64,000 bases of DNA from Halobacteriovorax sp. JY17 (GTDB lineage: Bacteria; Bdellovibrionota; Bacteriovoracia; Bacteriovoracales; Bacteriovoracaceae). Position numbers and translations under genes: made by a program. The stretch lies in assembly GCF_002753895.1 (NCBI RefSeq), contig NZ_NJER01000001.1, positions 806,001 through 870,000 of the forward strand, written 5' to 3'. Each line of letters starts with the position of its first letter. Position 1 is the first letter of the stretch. The notes beneath the pieces were generated by a model. That model made no database searches. It had not been told where the DNA came from and was given only the letters and a program-made list of their open reading frames with translations. Positions 25,524-33,903 of the stretch are shown here, piece after piece.

Positions 25524-27854
25524 ATGAAGAGAATTTTATTAAATCCTATTAATTTTAATAAATTATTAAGCGCAAGCTTAATTCTTTCTCTATTTTCTCT
25601 ACTTAATTTTAATATACACGCCTCGACTAAAGAGCAATGTAGCCAAGAATATCAGTCAAAAGTAAATGAACTCTTAAATGAAAAGAACTCCTCAGCTAAA
25701 GACCTTGCGGAAAAGGTACTTGGTCAAAGTTTTCAAAAACTTGCCTACGCCCATAATGTTTTCGCTGATGGAAATGAAGAAGAGTTAAAGAAGCTAGAAG
25801 GACGAATTGATAGCTATATAAATGAAAACCTTAAATACTCAATGAGTGCAAGCGATGTGATGAAGGAACTTAAAGACTTTAGTACTCCTTTTCAAAACGC
25901 TACTAATAAAGATCAGTCCTCAATGGCCGGGTCCAAGAATGCCACAAAGAGAAAACTAGATGCTCTCATTCTCTTCTCTAAGGGCCTTGAAGATAAGAAG
26001 TACCATATTGAAGATTATGAAAAAGACGCTCTATCAAAATTTAACTTCAGAGCACATGGAAGAAAAGTTGATGGCTGGGGACTCTTTGTAGGTGATGTTG
26101 CTAGAAATTTCTATCAGAGAAGATTCTTCGATAGAAATGATAATCAAGTTAATGTCGATAAGGAATTTTCTAGAAAGAAAATATCTATCTATAATTCTGA
26201 TGTTAATGCGGCCATCAAAGATGTAAAAGAAGAAATACTCGCAATGGCAAAGAATATGTCTAAAGACTGCCATCAATTTCTTCGCCCAACAGGAGTGAAC
26301 ACAGGAATGTGTAGTCTTCTAAATCCATTCGACTCTCCTTCACAAGACTTAATCTTAAACACGGAAACGATTCTTTCAAAAATGGAAGACCCAGATGCAA
26401 CTTTCATACAAAATCCAATTTCAGTTCACTATGCTGGCGCTCAATTTAGTATACCGAGTTGTAAGATCATTCCTGATGAAAATGAACCTGGAATGTACTC
26501 TATAAAAATGGATATGGACTTTAAATATATTCCAGGAGCAGATAACGAAGATTGGTCAGTCTCTCTCTTTGGTGGTCATAAATTCGATATTATAAATAAT
26601 GAAAACTTCTCAGACGATGAGCAATCAAATAAAACTTTCGAAACTTTTTCTGAAAAAGTAACTTTCAATAAAGTTAAACTTTCTCCAGAGCAATTAAAGC
26701 TTCCACTAGCTCTTGATTTTACAAATAAATCTGGAGGACAAGTCAAGATGTTTACAATTGGAAGCCCTGGCTACGAAAGAGATTTAAATGGAAATGGTTC
26801 CAAGTACAATATAAAGTGTGGTGAGCCACCAATTGAAGAACCTCTTATAGCTCCAGCTCCTGTAGAAAAAGCTATATACGCTTTCTCAGTTGCAAATGAC
26901 AAGAATCACATCACTCTCTCCCTTAATAAAGACGGAGAAGCGGCCAACTTAAATAGTGAAGAACTTAAAAATGCAAAAGTTGAGTGGACTCTTCCAGAAG
27001 GTATTGCATGTGAAGAAAATGTAGAGGATACATTTAAGTTAAGCTGTAAAATTACAACTGAAATAACATCGCCTACGAAAGTATCTTTCGCACTAATAGA
27101 GCACAGTATTCCAGAGGATACTGCAACTGCTCCAACTCCAGGAGAAGTAGATCTCATATTAAAAGAATTACCGGCAAGAGCAATTGAAGTCGCAACTACA
27201 AATGATATTGCAGCTGTAAAAACTAAACTTACAGCAACAGTCTCAGGCTTTAGTCAACCTCCTGAGATAAAGTGGAAAATAAAAACTGGCGAGACTGCAA
27301 GCGAGCAAACTGGAGAAGAAATAATCGTCAATATGTTTGATAGTATATCCTACGAAGTCTGTGCAGAAGAGACTTGTGGAACTGGAAAGGTTGAAAATAA
27401 ACTCGCAGTAAATATTGAAAAAGATGGTGACAATAAAGAGACAGAGGAAACTGTAAAACTCAAGGCCTCAATTACTGATGCTTTCAAAGACCTAAAAGGC
27501 GAATATAGCTGGAAGTGCGACGGAGAAAGCTGTGGTGCATCTGGAGACAAACTTGAAACAAAGAGGAAAGATAAGGACTTTAAAATCACTGCAACATTTA
27601 AAGTTGGAGACAAAGAATTCGTATCTGCTCAATATAGAATTGTGAAACTCAAGAAAGATGAAAAGAAAGAAGAGAAAGATGAGGACTGTGAAGAAGATGA
27701 AGACGAGGACAGCGATCCATTTAGCTCAAAGAAGAAAAAAGATTGTACACCTAAGGAAGAAAAGAAAGTTTTTGCTCCAAAGTATATGCCACCTATGCAG
27801 CAACCACTAATTCTACCACCATCACAGCCTTATATTACACCAGGCTTTAATTAG
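25524..27854 (+). CDS. Large secreted protein with Ig-like repeats, FliA-type promoter
   Basis: I recognise no known family. The 776-residue protein starts with a signal peptide (hydrophobic stretch LLSASLILSLFSLLNF, cut near IHAS). Residues of about 35-290 are charged and helical. The middle and later parts (about 290-720) look like successive beta-sandwich, Ig-like modules with paired cysteines and repeated VEWTLPEG / IKWKIKTG / YSWKCDG strand patterns. The tail is a Lys/Glu/Asp-rich stretch (KKDEKKEEKDEDCEEDEDED) and a proline-rich end (PPMQQPLILPPSQPY). It is convergent with, and overlaps by 4 bases, the phosphodiesterase gene. Its promoter suggests expression in motile cells. Confidence 0.75.
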   Translation: MKRILLNPINFNKLLSASLILSLFSLLNFNIHASTKEQCSQEYQSKVNELLNEKNSSAKDLAEKVLGQSFQKLAYAHNVFADGNEEELKKLEGRIDSYINENLKYSMSASDVMKELKDFSTPFQNATNKDQSSMAGSKNATKRKLDALILFSKGLEDKKYHIEDYEKDALSKFNFRAHGRKVDGWGLFVGDVARNFYQRRFFDRNDNQVNVDKEFSRKKISIYNSDVNAAIKDVKEEILAMAKNMSKDCHQFLRPTGVNTGMCSLLNPFDSPSQDLILNTETILSKMEDPDATFIQNPISVHYAGAQFSIPSCKIIPDENEPGMYSIKMDMDFKYIPGADNEDWSVSLFGGHKFDIINNENFSDDEQSNKTFETFSEKVTFNKVKLSPEQLKLPLALDFTNKSGGQVKMFTIGSPGYERDLNGNGSKYNIKCGEPPIEEPLIAPAPVEKAIYAFSVANDKNHITLSLNKDGEAANLNSEELKNAKVEWTLPEGIACEENVEDTFKLSCKITTEITSPTKVSFALIEHSIPEDTATAPTPGEVDLILKELPARAIEVATTNDIAAVKTKLTATVSGFSQPPEIKWKIKTGETASEQTGEEIIVNMFDSISYEVCAEETCGTGKVENKLAVNIEKDGDNKETEETVKLKASITDAFKDLKGEYSWKCDGESCGASGDKLETKRKDKDFKITATFKVGDKEFVSAQYRIVKLKKDEKKEEKDEDCEEDEDEDSDPFSSKKKKDCTPKEEKKVFAPKYMPPMQQPLILPPSQPYITPGFN

Positions 27855-28615
27855 AAAACATAACTAGTATCATCTGAGCCTAGAATAGATATCCTCTCAT
27901 TTCCAATGAGTTCTATTTCCTTAAAAAGTTGAGTTTGAAAATTTGGCTTAAGATGTCCTAGAAATATTGGAACATCACCAGGCATTTTCTTAATCTCTTC
28001 AATCATTGTGCTTGGAGTATGATGTTTTGAATCAAGAGCAACTTGCATCATATTATTTGGAAAGCTCACTTCAGTAAATATCGCTTTTAGATTCTTCTTC
28101 GTCTTAGCGATTTCCCAGATTCTATCAGTCGGCCCAGTGTCTTGAGTAAAGACAATACACGATCCATTTCTCTCTATTATGAATCCATGCCCAGGACCGT
28201 CATGATTAACAGGAATTGGTGTAACTGTATATTCTCCAATTGTTACTTCTTTTTCTGATTCTAATTCATTAAAGTGTAATGTTGGATTCTTCGCGCTTGG
28301 TAGTTTTGTAAAATCAGGCCAAATGACATCATTTAATAAGTGAGTCATAATTGAGTCTTTTACTCCCTTAACCGTATGTATCTCAAAAGGTCTCCCTTTT
28401 TGCCCGAAACAATTATCAGCAAGGAAAGCTAAATCAGAAATATGATCTAAATGAGAGTGTGAAATAAGTATATTATCGATCATGGTTTGTTCAGGGATTT
28501 GAATACCACTTGCCACAGAGCCTGCATCAATAAGTAGTTTGCCATCTATTAGGTAACTTGTCGCTCTATAGCCTGGTGAAACTCCACCATGACCACCGAT
28601 AATTCGTACTAACAT
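27851..28615 (-). CDS. Metallo-beta-lactamase-fold phosphodiesterase, class II cAMP phosphodiesterase-like
   Basis: This 254-residue MBL-fold enzyme has the metal site ISHSHLDHISD (H53, H55, D57, H58), later histidines at PVNHDGPGH, the metal-bridging Asp in FTQDTG and FLGHLKP. The compact form with GGHGGVSPGYRATSYLIDG at the start fits the class II 3',5'-cyclic nucleotide phosphodiesterase branch better than RNase Z. It lies 31 bases after the HD-GYP gene and is likely in the same FliA-driven transcript, so a role in second-messenger breakdown is plausible (inference). Confidence 0.75.
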   Translation of the reverse strand: MLVRIIGGHGGVSPGYRATSYLIDGKLLIDAGSVASGIQIPEQTMIDNILISHSHLDHISDLAFLADNCFGQKGRPFEIHTVKGVKDSIMTHLLNDVIWPDFTKLPSAKNPTLHFNELESEKEVTIGEYTVTPIPVNHDGPGHGFIIERNGSCIVFTQDTGPTDRIWEIAKTKKNLKAIFTEVSFPNNMMQVALDSKHHTPSTMIEEIKKMPGDVPIFLGHLKPNFQTQLFKEIELIGNERISILGSDDTSYVF

Positions 28616-28646
28616 TTTTCTTCCTTAAAAAATTATATAAATTATT

Positions 28647-29810
28647 TTAACTTGCTTTCTTCTTAGAATCCAGTCTATTTACTGAATACATTTTAGTTGA
28701 TTCAAACCACTCTGAAAAAGCTTCCACTACGTTACTGCTAAATTGAGTTCCGCTATATTTACGAATCTCTTCATAAGCAACCATCGGTGGTAAACCTTTC
28801 CTATAAGGCCTAGTACTAATCATGGCATCAAATGTATCGGCCACGGAGATAATCATTGCAATAATAGGAATCTCATCTCCTTTGAGTCCATAAGGATATC
28901 CTGTGCCATCAGGTCTCTCATGATGAAATCTCATTCCATCTACAACCCGGCTTAGAGAATCAACATTCTTTAAAATTTCATATCCAAGTCGTGGGTGCTC
29001 TCTCATCACAGCAAATTCATCGTCAGTGAGAGGCGCCTTCTTTTTTAAAATCGCATCTTCAATTCCAATTTTTCCAATATCATGTAAAACTGCGGCAAGT
29101 CTTAGATCGTTCATTTCTTCCCATGAGAGATTTAACTTCGATCCAATCTTCATAGCAAAATGAGAAACTCTCTTAGTATGTCCACCAGTATAAGAATCTT
29201 TCTTTGTAATTGTATCTGCTAGCGCTTCAACAACTTGTATGAACTGCTTATGAAGCTCTTCATAGAGATAAGCATTTTGTATGACAGGCGTTAGCTGAGT
29301 TGCTACCGCTTCACCAAATTGAATATCTTGTTCATTGAAATTATTATTTAAAGAATTTGTCGCTTGAATTACCCCTAATAACTCTCCATTTAAAACCATA
29401 GGAATAACCAGCATTGACTTTGGACGAAGCTTTTTGATTGCTAAGACTTCTCTAGCAAAGCGAATATCGCTCACACCCTTATCAATCTTTAAAGTGGCCT
29501 GTAAATAAGCGCTACTACCTACAACGGAATTTTCATCAATAGCAATAGAGTGTTCTTCACCCATTTGATCAGTCATAGAAAGATAGTCTGCACTCTTATC
29601 TTTTAAATAAATACAAACATGCTCACTCTCAAGTAATTTTCGAGTATGGCCTTGCGCTTTTTTAATAATATCTTTTAAAGACAAAGAGCCAGAAATAACC
29701 CTTGAAAATTTTAGCATTGACTCAAATCGGTTCAATCGATGAGACTTTTCAAGCTCATCTAACCCATCATCAATTTCAGTATTAGAAAATTGTTGTTTAT
29801 TCTCTTTCAT
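28647..29810 (-). CDS. GAF-HD-GYP phosphodiesterase
   Basis: An N-terminal GAF sensor domain (about 30-185) is followed by an HD-GYP domain (about 190-365). The catalytic signatures are complete: GGHTKRVSHFA, LHDIGKIGI (H243, D244), REHPRLGYEIL, RFHHERPDGTGYP (GYP at 304-306) and VADTFDAM. HD-GYP enzymes hydrolyse cyclic di-GMP or related dinucleotides; the GAF domain may sense a small ligand. A FliA-type promoter starts 34 bases upstream, and GGA precedes the ATG. It is co-directional with the cyclic-nucleotide phosphodiesterase-like gene. Confidence 0.93.
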   Translation of the reverse strand: MKENKQQFSNTEIDDGLDELEKSHRLNRFESMLKFSRVISGSLSLKDIIKKAQGHTRKLLESEHVCIYLKDKSADYLSMTDQMGEEHSIAIDENSVVGSSAYLQATLKIDKGVSDIRFAREVLAIKKLRPKSMLVIPMVLNGELLGVIQATNSLNNNFNEQDIQFGEAVATQLTPVIQNAYLYEELHKQFIQVVEALADTITKKDSYTGGHTKRVSHFAMKIGSKLNLSWEEMNDLRLAAVLHDIGKIGIEDAILKKKAPLTDDEFAVMREHPRLGYEILKNVDSLSRVVDGMRFHHERPDGTGYPYGLKGDEIPIIAMIISVADTFDAMISTRPYRKGLPPMVAYEEIRKYSGTQFSSNVVEAFSEWFESTKMYSVNRLDSKKKAS

Positions 29811-29843
29811 AGCTAGTCCAATAAATTCATAAACACATAGAAT

Positions 29844-29870
29844 TTATCGACTTCTTAAGAAAAAACTTTA
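29844..29870 (-). promoter_or_regulatory. Sigma-28 (FliA) promoter
   Basis: On the minus strand TAAAGTTT begins at 29870 and, 15 bases after TAAA, GTCGATAA ends at 29844. The -35 matches the extended consensus TAAAGTTT fully and the -10 matches 7 of 8. The predicted start near 29837 gives a leader of about 27 bases for the HD-GYP gene. Confidence 0.75.
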
Positions 29871-29880
29871 TCCTTTCCAG

Positions 29881-30699
29881 TTATTCTTGATTTAATTGCT
29901 GATAAATAACTTTAGGATTTTCGTCAAGAATTTCTGCCAAGATTTTAGCTAAATTCTTCTTACTCTGCTTATTCTCTAAATATTCGAGAGCTAATGACTC
30001 AAGCTTCTTTCCTTCCACAGACTTCTCACTTGATTGGTGGTTTATTAAGAGAACAATCTCCCCTACACTTTTAATTTCAACACTCTCCCAATCCTTTGCC
30101 TTAAATCTATAAACTGTTTCAAATTTCTTAGTCAGCTCTCTAGCAACTGCAATATTAGATTCAGGTAGCACATCAGCTAGAACCTTCAGTGTCTTTGTTA
30201 GTCTATGAGGACTCTCAAAATAGATAAAGGTTCCGCTATACTGTAGAAGATTTTTGAAAGTCTCTTTCTTTTTAGAATCCTCTCTTGGAGTAAAACCATA
30301 GAAAGTAAAAGGTTGTGGCGGTAACCCACTAAGCTCAAGGGCCGCAATAACAGCACTAACACCTGGACAAGATTCAATTGTTATACCTGCATCTATACAG
30401 GCCTTCACCAAAGGAAAAGCCGGGTCAGAAATTACCGGACTACCAGCATCGGAGACTAGAACGTAATTATTTCCGCTCTTTAACTTGGAGACATAGTAGT
30501 CAATCTTATCTTTTGAATGATCATGAAAAGAATCTACATCCTTATGAGAACCATCAACACCCAAGAGGTCGAAGATCTTTCTCAAATTCCTCGTATCTTC
30601 GGCCAAGAATAACCTCTCGCTATTAAGTGTCTCTAAGGCCCTAGGTGTAATATCCGACAAATTCCCTATGGGAAGAGTAACAAGCTTTAATGTAGACAA
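29881..30699 (-). CDS. rsmI: 16S rRNA (cytidine(1402)-2'-O)-methyltransferase RsmI
   Basis: RsmI methylates the ribose of C1402 in the decoding centre. The tetrapyrrole-methylase fold shows LVTLPIGNLSDITPRALETL, LAEDTRNLRKIFDLLG, YVLVSDAGSPVISDPAF, ESCPGVSAVIAALELSGLP and FIYFESPHRL, all RsmI blocks; the 272-residue length is normal. The start is TTG at 30699 with GGGGA six bases upstream. It lies divergent to the STAS gene. Confidence 0.95.
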   Translation of the reverse strand: MSTLKLVTLPIGNLSDITPRALETLNSERLFLAEDTRNLRKIFDLLGVDGSHKDVDSFHDHSKDKIDYYVSKLKSGNNYVLVSDAGSPVISDPAFPLVKACIDAGITIESCPGVSAVIAALELSGLPPQPFTFYGFTPREDSKKKETFKNLLQYSGTFIYFESPHRLTKTLKVLADVLPESNIAVARELTKKFETVYRFKAKDWESVEIKSVGEIVLLINHQSSEKSVEGKKLESLALEYLENKQSKKNLAKILAEILDENPKVIYQQLNQE

Positions 30700-30808
30700 G
30701 GATAATCCCCTTTTAATAACGCAGTGAAATAAATTCCGGCTTAATTCAATAAATATGAAATGATAGAATAGATTAGTTCTAACGAAGATTCAACGAGGAG
30801 TCACATAT

Positions 30809-31195
30809 ATGAGTCTAAAAGCACAAGTACGAACAGATTCACTTGGAAATATCACTGTTCACATGGAAGGTGGTCTAGATTTTGAAAATAGTCTACCATT
30901 TAGAAAAGAACTCCAATCTCTGATTAGTGATAACCCTTTATCAACGGTTACTCTTGATATGAATGGATTAGACTTTGTTGGTTCATCTGGAATTGGTGTC
31001 TTTGTAGAAACCTTAAAATCTCTTAACGAGAAAAAAAGTCAGATTAAACTTTCAAATGTTAAAACAGAGTTTCTAAAAGTTTTTAAATTATTTGAATATG
31101 ATGCTATGGAAGCCCTTATTATGGACTTTGAAAACGACGACACAGAAACTCTTAATACAAGATACGGTAATCGTCGTAAAACTTTTCAGAACTGA
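30809..31195 (+). CDS. STAS-domain anti-sigma factor antagonist
   Basis: This is a single STAS domain of 128 residues. VTLDMNGLDFVGSSGIGVFVETL contains the serine next to Gly-Ile-Gly that is phosphorylated by partner kinases in SpoIIAA/RsbV proteins. After it come a longer helix and a C-terminal tail (NTRYGNRRKTFQN). GAGGAG eight bases before ATG supports the start. No kinase or phosphatase partner lies beside it. Confidence 0.88.
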   Translation: MSLKAQVRTDSLGNITVHMEGGLDFENSLPFRKELQSLISDNPLSTVTLDMNGLDFVGSSGIGVFVETLKSLNEKKSQIKLSNVKTEFLKVFKLFEYDAMEALIMDFENDDTETLNTRYGNRRKTFQN

Positions 31196-31716
31196 TAATT
31201 TACTAAATTCATAAAGAACACGGGTCTATCTGGCCCGTTCTTTTTTTGGAGTCTATCTAATGACTGCATATCTAAACCGAAGTCCATACTGTGCTCTTTC
31301 ATTACATCCATTCTATTATAAAAACTCCAAGAATCATCATCACTACCAGTGCCAGTTGCCGGAGCTGATTCATTATAGGGAGTGTTTCCATCTTCAGGAT
31401 AGTAATTATTATTGGCCGGTGGAGTTGCTGGAGAATTATAGCGATTACTTCTCATTGAATGAGAAATGACCACGTAACTTCCAAAAATAATCCCACCATA
31501 GAGTCCAAGAGAAGCTCCTTGCGCTATCGCTCTACCGTTAGTACCAAAGGCTAAAGAAGCAGCTCCAAGTAAGGCTCCACCAACTGTTCCATAGAGGGCC
31601 ATTGAACCTAAGGCCTTTGCCCTAGCATCCATTGCATATGATTTCTCAGTCCCAATAACGAAAGTTAGGGCCATTGTTAGAATAATTATTGTCGTTTTAA
31701 TTTTAAATAATTTCAT
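31186..31716 (-). CDS. Small glycine-rich membrane/exported protein
   Basis: I do not recognise this protein. From the ATG at 31716 it has a signal peptide (IIILTMALTFVIGTEKSYA), then a glycine/alanine-rich hydrophobic segment (LYGTVGGALLGAASLAFG and LYGGIIFGSYVVI) suggesting two membrane-embedded glycine-zipper helices, and a proline/asparagine-rich C-terminal half. An in-frame start upstream (31752) would add 12 residues and spoil the signal. Its 3' end overlaps the STAS gene and the STAS terminator on the opposite strand. Confidence 0.6.
   Translation of the reverse strand: MKLFKIKTTIIILTMALTFVIGTEKSYAMDARAKALGSMALYGTVGGALLGAASLAFGTNGRAIAQGASLGLYGGIIFGSYVVISHSMRSNRYNSPATPPANNNYYPEDGNTPYNESAPATGTGSDDDSWSFYNRMDVMKEHSMDFGLDMQSLDRLQKKNGPDRPVFFMNLVNYQF
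31215..31247 (+). terminator. Rho-independent terminator of the STAS gene
   Basis: AGAACACGGG pairs (one bulge) with CCCGTTCT and is followed by eight T in total. It lies inside the 3' end of the convergent gene. Confidence 0.7.
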
Positions 31717-31748
31717 ACATATAGAATAACGGTGCTTTAGAACTCTTG

Positions 31749-32045
31749 TCAATTTTCCTTATGAATAAAATTAAATTTAACACTAAGGCCTAGAACCTTC
31801 CCTATATAATCTGCTGACGCAAAGAGTCTTTTAGCTTGTCTCACCCCTAAACGTTGTGAGTACTTAACTTCAGCAATCTCGAGAATTCCACTCTTAATTC
31901 TCGCCAAATCCACCTGGCCCATTCCAAATTGTCGCAATATTTTTGAAGATATTAAAACTGGAGTAGAGTCTCGGTGAAAGCCCTCACTCACCTCTTTTTC
32001 AAAAGATTCACCTTTAACATAATTATTAGCAATATTCTTTAACAC
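31749..32045 (-). CDS. Small restriction-endonuclease-fold protein (YraN/UPF0102-like)
   Basis: A conserved-looking core, MGQVDLARIKSGILEIAEVKYS, carries the Asp...Glu-x-Lys pattern of PD-(D/E)xK nucleases and resembles the GEIDLI...FVEVKxR core of YraN. I choose the GTG at 32045 as start (98 residues), because GGAAGAG lies eight bases before it; a longer frame reaching 32126 would run deep inside rnhB. It overlaps the rnhB 3' end by 20 bases. YraN next to rnhB and rplS is a common arrangement, which supports the call. Confidence 0.7.
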   Translation of the reverse strand: MLKNIANNYVKGESFEKEVSEGFHRDSTPVLISSKILRQFGMGQVDLARIKSGILEIAEVKYSQRLGVRQAKRLFASADYIGKVLGLSVKFNFIHKEN

Positions 32046-32706
32046 CTTTAAAACTCTTCCTATGAATTGGTGTGACACCAAGCTTAACAATGGCCTCACG
32101 ATGGGCCTTTGTTGGATAACCCGCATGATTCTCTAAACCATAGCCTGGATACTGCTTAGAGAAAGCTATCATCAAATCATCTCTATATTCTTTGGCGATA
32201 ATAGAAGCAAGTCCAATAACTACCGACTTAGAATCTCCCTTCACAACACATTCTTCGGTCACATGCTCAAGATCAAGACCAAGCATTTTATTTCCATCAA
32301 TGAGAATTTTAGAAACTTTCTTATCGTTATCACAATCTAGAAACGCATCTCCCATTGCTTTTAAAGATGCACGAAGGATATTTAAATCATCAATTAAAGT
32401 ATTAGATAATTCACGCACGCTGTAGGTAATAGGAAATTTTTTGTTAATTGTGTGGATATTTCTTTGATTCACATTCACATTTTGAATTCCTAAGACTTCT
32501 AAGATTTTCTTTCTCTTCTTGGTAGATAATTTCTTTGAATCAGTAACCCCAAGATTTAAAAGATATGTTAGGTTTTCTCTATTTAAAAACTCCCTTTCAA
32601 TTGCAACACAGCAGCCTACGACAGGACCAGCAAGTGGGCCTCTGCCAACTTCATCGCAACCAGCAAGAACTTCTTTAGATCCTAAGTTTTCTAAATCAAA
32701 CATCAA
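32026..32706 (-). CDS. rnhB: Ribonuclease HII
   Basis: RNase HII cuts RNA in RNA-DNA hybrids and removes misincorporated ribonucleotides. AGCDEVGRGPLAGPVVG (catalytic Asp-Glu), ILIDGNKM (Asp), GDSKSVVIGLASIIAKEYRD and YGLENHAGYPTKAHREAI are diagnostic, and the 226-residue length is normal. Two adjacent ATG codons (32706, 32703) could start it. It is next to rplS, as in many proteobacteria. Confidence 0.95.
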   Translation of the reverse strand: MMFDLENLGSKEVLAGCDEVGRGPLAGPVVGCCVAIEREFLNRENLTYLLNLGVTDSKKLSTKKRKKILEVLGIQNVNVNQRNIHTINKKFPITYSVRELSNTLIDDLNILRASLKAMGDAFLDCDNDKKVSKILIDGNKMLGLDLEHVTEECVVKGDSKSVVIGLASIIAKEYRDDLMIAFSKQYPGYGLENHAGYPTKAHREAIVKLGVTPIHRKSFKGVKEYC

Positions 32707-32716
32707 TACAGCTCAC

Positions 32717-32744
32717 AAAAAAAAAGGCTCCCTAAGGAGCCTTT
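32717..32744 (-). terminator. Rho-independent terminator after rplS
   Basis: AAAGGCTCC and GGAGCCTTT form a nine-pair stem with a CTAA loop. A long T run follows on the minus strand. A short T run on the other side could give weak activity in both directions. Confidence 0.85.
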
Positions 32745-32766
32745 CATTAAACTTTTTTTGAAAGAA

Positions 32767-33129
32767 TTACTTTCTATCGTAATCGATAGCAATTCTTGCA
32801 GATTTACCAGATCTATCTCTAAGGTAGTAAAGCTTACTTCTTCTAGATTTACCACGTTGAACGATTTCAATCTTTTCAACATTTGGAGAATGAAATGGAA
32901 ATACTCTCTCAACACCCATACCAGAAGAAATCTTTCTTACTCTGAAATGTCCATTAAGATCGTTCTTACTTTTAATTCCGATACAAACACCTTGGAATAC
33001 CTGAATACGAGATTTTTCACCTTCTCTAATTCTTGCGTGTACAGCAAGTGTGTCACCAGTTCTAAATTCTGGAAATGTTTCTACTGTTTTTGATAAGTGA
33101 TCTTGTTCTACAATATCAACTAAATTCAT
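32767..33129 (-). CDS. rplS: 50S ribosomal protein L19
   Basis: The 120-residue protein matches L19 throughout: FRTGDTLAVHARIREGEKSRIQVFQGVCI, SSGMGVERVFPFHSPNVEKIE and KLYYLRDRSGKSARI. It lies at the 30S-50S interface. Together with rimM and trmD upstream it forms the classical rimM-trmD-rplS group (rpsP is not adjacent here), interrupted by a SPOUT methyltransferase. A 210-base gap precedes it, so it may also have its own promoter. Confidence 0.97.
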   Translation of the reverse strand: MNLVDIVEQDHLSKTVETFPEFRTGDTLAVHARIREGEKSRIQVFQGVCIGIKSKNDLNGHFRVRKISSGMGVERVFPFHSPNVEKIEIVQRGKSRRSKLYYLRDRSGKSARIAIDYDRK

Positions 33130-33339
33130 GGGTCAACTCCCTAATCTTTTTTGAACCTTCTAGAGGACTGACGATATGTCATTCTTGGACAAGTTCTATT
33201 CTGTAAACTCATAGGCTCGTTTTAATTAGACCAATTGGCCCAAAAAACACAAATAGCATTCAGTTCGAAGCTGCAAAATTACCAGAAATAACTTTGCTAG
33301 TCAATCTACTTTTACTTTAAGTAATCAATGACTTATGTC

Positions 33340-33903
33340 TTATTTCTGAATATATCTATCTAGGTAAATGGCCACAGCACTTCTCACTGATAAGTGATTA
33401 TATCCGTCTTGATCTGCGCCAAGTATAGGGTCCAACATAAAGTCAGACTTCTCTAGGATAGACTCGTGTAAACCCCAGCCAGTTCCAAAAAGTAATAAAC
33501 AAGGTCTTTCAGAATCTGACATTTTATTCTTTAAATCACTAGTTGTTCCATGAAAGCTTTCAAAATTTGCCCCAGTAACTGCTAAGAGAGGTTTTCTTCC
33601 TTCTTTCTCTTCAATTGCGGCCAGAGCATCTTCCACAGAATCCACAAGCTTTGCTATAGAAAGAGCATTCTGTCTATCAGGATTATAAGCACCATTTTTA
33701 TCTTCTTCCCAGTGTCCCAAAATTTTACTTACGAGTTCATGCTGAGCTTTAAGGGGAGTAACAATAAAGTATTTTGAAACACCAAATGTCTTACAACTTC
33801 TAGCGATATCGTGAATATCTAAATTTGTTACCGAAGTTGTAACTGTATCCCCTCTCTTATTTTTAATAGGGTGATGAACCAGGGCCAAGTATAAATTCTG
33901 CAC
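33340..33903 (-). CDS. SPOUT-type RNA methyltransferase of the trmD operon (Methyltrn_RNA_4-like)
   Basis: The 187-residue protein has the C-terminal trefoil-knot features of a SPOUT methyltransferase: LLLFGTGWGLHESILEKSDF for the cofactor loop and YNHLSVRSAVAIYLDRYI for the last knot helix, which resembles TrmH-type ends. The N-terminal half (YLALVHHPIKNKRGDTVTTS, ARSCKTFGVSKYFIVTPL) matches the RNA methyltransferase family often found directly after trmD. Its RNA target is not known to me. It overlaps trmD by 1 base. Confidence 0.82.
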   Translation of the reverse strand: MQNLYLALVHHPIKNKRGDTVTTSVTNLDIHDIARSCKTFGVSKYFIVTPLKAQHELVSKILGHWEEDKNGAYNPDRQNALSIAKLVDSVEDALAAIEEKEGRKPLLAVTGANFESFHGTTSDLKNKMSDSERPCLLLFGTGWGLHESILEKSDFMLDPILGADQDGYNHLSVRSAVAIYLDRYIQK

